Source: Shewanella schlegeliana (GTDB taxonomy: Bacteria; Pseudomonadota; Gammaproteobacteria; Enterobacterales; Shewanellaceae). Taken from it: DNA of 64,000 nucleotides. Positions 62,661 through 64,000 of the stretch are shown piece after piece. Location of the stretch: contig NZ_JAESVD010000013.1 of NCBI RefSeq assembly GCF_016765635.1, positions 1 to 64,000 on the forward strand. Reading direction: 5' to 3'. The notes beneath the pieces are model-generated. The model was not told the origin of the DNA. It searched no databases and saw nothing but the letters and a program-made list of their open reading frames with translations. Numbering within the stretch: the stretch's first letter is position 1; each line of letters starts with the position of its first letter. The translations under genes were made by a program, and so were the position numbers.

Positions 62661-64000
62661 ATGACTATTATGCAGAAGGTCTACTGGATCATAGCGAGCT
62701 TAGGTAACCTCCTCGCCATCAGTTTTATGTTTAACAATACCGGGATGCTCCCTAGCTTAGTACTAATGTTTACCCTTTTCTACACTGCTATAGGGTATTT
62801 CGATATTTTCCATAGTCCCCACACGCTTAATCGCCTTTACCCCGTTGTGGCTTATCTTCGCTACTTTCTTGAATCTTATCGTGTTGAAATCCAGCAGTAC
62901 TTTATTGCTAATGACACAGAGGAAACCCCCTTCAACCGCGAACAGCGCTCCTTAGTCTACCAGCGAGCTAAGAATGTAAGAGATACCATTGCCTTTGGTA
63001 CTCAAAGAGACTTGTTAGAAGATAACTATTTAAGCCTTTGGCAGTCACTTCACCCTAAAGAGATCTTAGAAACAGCCAAGCGAGTGCAAATTGGTGGACC
63101 GAACTGCTTAAAGCCCTATCAAGCTTCCTACTTTAATATCTCGGCTATGAGCTTTGGCTCGCTCAGTGCAAATGCGATTGAGTCACTCAACCTAGGCGCC
63201 CTAAAAGCAGGTTGCTATCATAATACTGGCGAAGGTGGCGTTAGCCCCTATCATTTAAAGCATCGTGGTGACATAGTGTGGCAGTTAGGCTCTGGTCTAT
63301 TTGGCTGTCGCGACGTAGAGGGCAATTTTAATCCCGATGCCTTTAAAAAGATGGCCACAAAACCTCAAGTAAAAATGATTGAGATAAAGTTATCTCAAGG
63401 CGCAAAACCCGGTCATGGCGGCGTACTGCCAAAAGCAAAAATAACCGATGAAATCGCTGCTATTCGACATATTCCCAAAGATAGAGATTGTGTCTCCCCC
63501 GCTATCAACCCTGAATGCACCACCCCCAAAAAACTACTCAACTTCGTTGAGACCCTGAGAGAGCTTAGCGAAGGGAAGCCTATCGGCTTTAAACTCTGTA
63601 TCGGTAACCCCGTCGAGTTTTTAGGCTTATGTAAAGCGATGATAGAAACTGGGATCACCCCCGACTTTATCACGGTAGACGGCGCAGAAGGTGGAACCGG
63701 AGCTGCACCAGTGGAGTTTAGTAATCGTTTAGGCATGATGTGTCTCGAAGCAGTTTATTTTGTTCATAACGCCTTAATCGGTGCAGGGCTAAGAGGTAAG
63801 ATTAAAATCATCGCCTCGGGAAAAACCGCATCCAGTTTCGACCTACTCGCTAAAATTGCCGTGGGGGCAGATACGGTAAATGCGGCGCGGACTATGATGA
63901 TGTCTCTAGGCTGCGTTCAATCTCGGCACTGTAATACCAATATGTGCCCCACTGGCATTGCCACTCAAGATCCTGCCCGAAGTAAAGCAATAGATGTCAA
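62661..64000 (+). CDS. FMN-binding glutamate synthase family protein, 3' end beyond the window
   Basis: The frame runs from the ATG at 62661 (AAAGGAATG seven bases upstream) to the window end, at least 446 residues. Two hydrophobic segments near the N-terminus (about 7-25 and 28-45) suggest membrane attachment. The glutamate-synthase central/FMN domain follows: NISAMSFGSLSANAIESL, NTGEGGVSPYHL, GAKPGHGGVLPKAKI, TVDGAEGGTGAAP and CNTNMCPTGIATQDP, whose cysteines match the iron-sulfur site. It lacks the amidotransferase domain of GltB, so it is not the classic glutamate synthase; its substrate is unknown. Partial. Confidence 0.87.
   Translation, partial: MTIMQKVYWIIASLGNLLAISFMFNNTGMLPSLVLMFTLFYTAIGYFDIFHSPHTLNRLYPVVAYLRYFLESYRVEIQQYFIANDTEETPFNREQRSLVYQRAKNVRDTIAFGTQRDLLEDNYLSLWQSLHPKEILETAKRVQIGGPNCLKPYQASYFNISAMSFGSLSANAIESLNLGALKAGCYHNTGEGGVSPYHLKHRGDIVWQLGSGLFGCRDVEGNFNPDAFKKMATKPQVKMIEIKLSQGAKPGHGGVLPKAKITDEIAAIRHIPKDRDCVSPAINPECTTPKKLLNFVETLRELSEGKPIGFKLCIGNPVEFLGLCKAMIETGITPDFITVDGAEGGTGAAPVEFSNRLGMMCLEAVYFVHNALIGAGLRGKIKIIASGKTASSFDLLAKIAVGADTVNAARTMMMSLGCVQSRHCNTNMCPTGIATQDPARSKAIDV

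Overview
The window looks like a chromosomal segment of a marine gammaproteobacterium, most probably Shewanella. The best clues are a small periplasmic tetraheme cytochrome of the CctA type, a curli locus, a bioA / bioBFCD cluster, a second EF-G gene, Fur beside a CobB sirtuin, and a YdbH-YnbE-YdbL operon. The genus call is inference from family recognition; no rRNA or tRNA gene lies here.

Layout. 1-2990 is the distal end of an integron cassette array. One intact cassette (125-602) carries a small lipoprotein. A second cassette (603-about 2986) has been interrupted by an IS91-like element encoding an HUH transposase coupled to a tyrosine recombinase. The 7-bp core sites at the cassette ends match pairwise, which fixes the boundaries. 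3290-4907 holds rarD and a gene-free stretch with a duplicated hairpin-rich repeat and six 15-bp tandem units. 4908-16566 holds a PAS chemoreceptor, a divergent pair of exported peptidases (M20 dipeptidase and lipoprotein Dcp), a DUF938 methyltransferase, YjjG, an acyl-CoA dehydrogenase and YeaD. 16900-24371 contains ydbH-ynbE-ydbL (outer-membrane lipid homeostasis) and a DUF2157/DUF4401/GDYXXLXY membrane trio. 24546-32123 contains an AI-2E-type permease with a potassium-channel-like protein, and a five-gene ABC efflux operon with three different periplasmic adaptors.

32561-37115 is a run of single genes: small membrane and exported proteins, GNAT, YdjA, DoxX and a DUF6279 lipoprotein. 37255-41692 is a thiamine-uptake operon behind a TPP riboswitch: TonB-dependent receptor, YkoF-like protein, PnuT-type permease and a ThiK-like kinase. 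41828-44230 holds ycfL, two hotdog thioesterases, hinT and a TetR regulator. 44302-45088 appears to hold two decaying genes. 45244-49716 is a one-directional curli locus (curlin, csgD, csgE, csgF, csgG) preceded by a TPR/transglutaminase-like lipoprotein. 50003-57361 holds cctA, htpX and the biotin genes. 57764-64000 holds EF-G2, a cobB-kinase pair, fur, a GNAT gene and the start of an FMN-binding glutamate-synthase-like gene cut by the window end.

Most of the window is ordinary core genome. The accessory or unusual parts are the integron end with its IS91-like insertion, the 4.3-4.8 kb repeat field, the three-adaptor exporter, the riboswitch-controlled thiamine operon, the single-curlin locus and the two eroding small genes beside it. 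I did not find CRISPR arrays, prophage or a recognisable new defence system.
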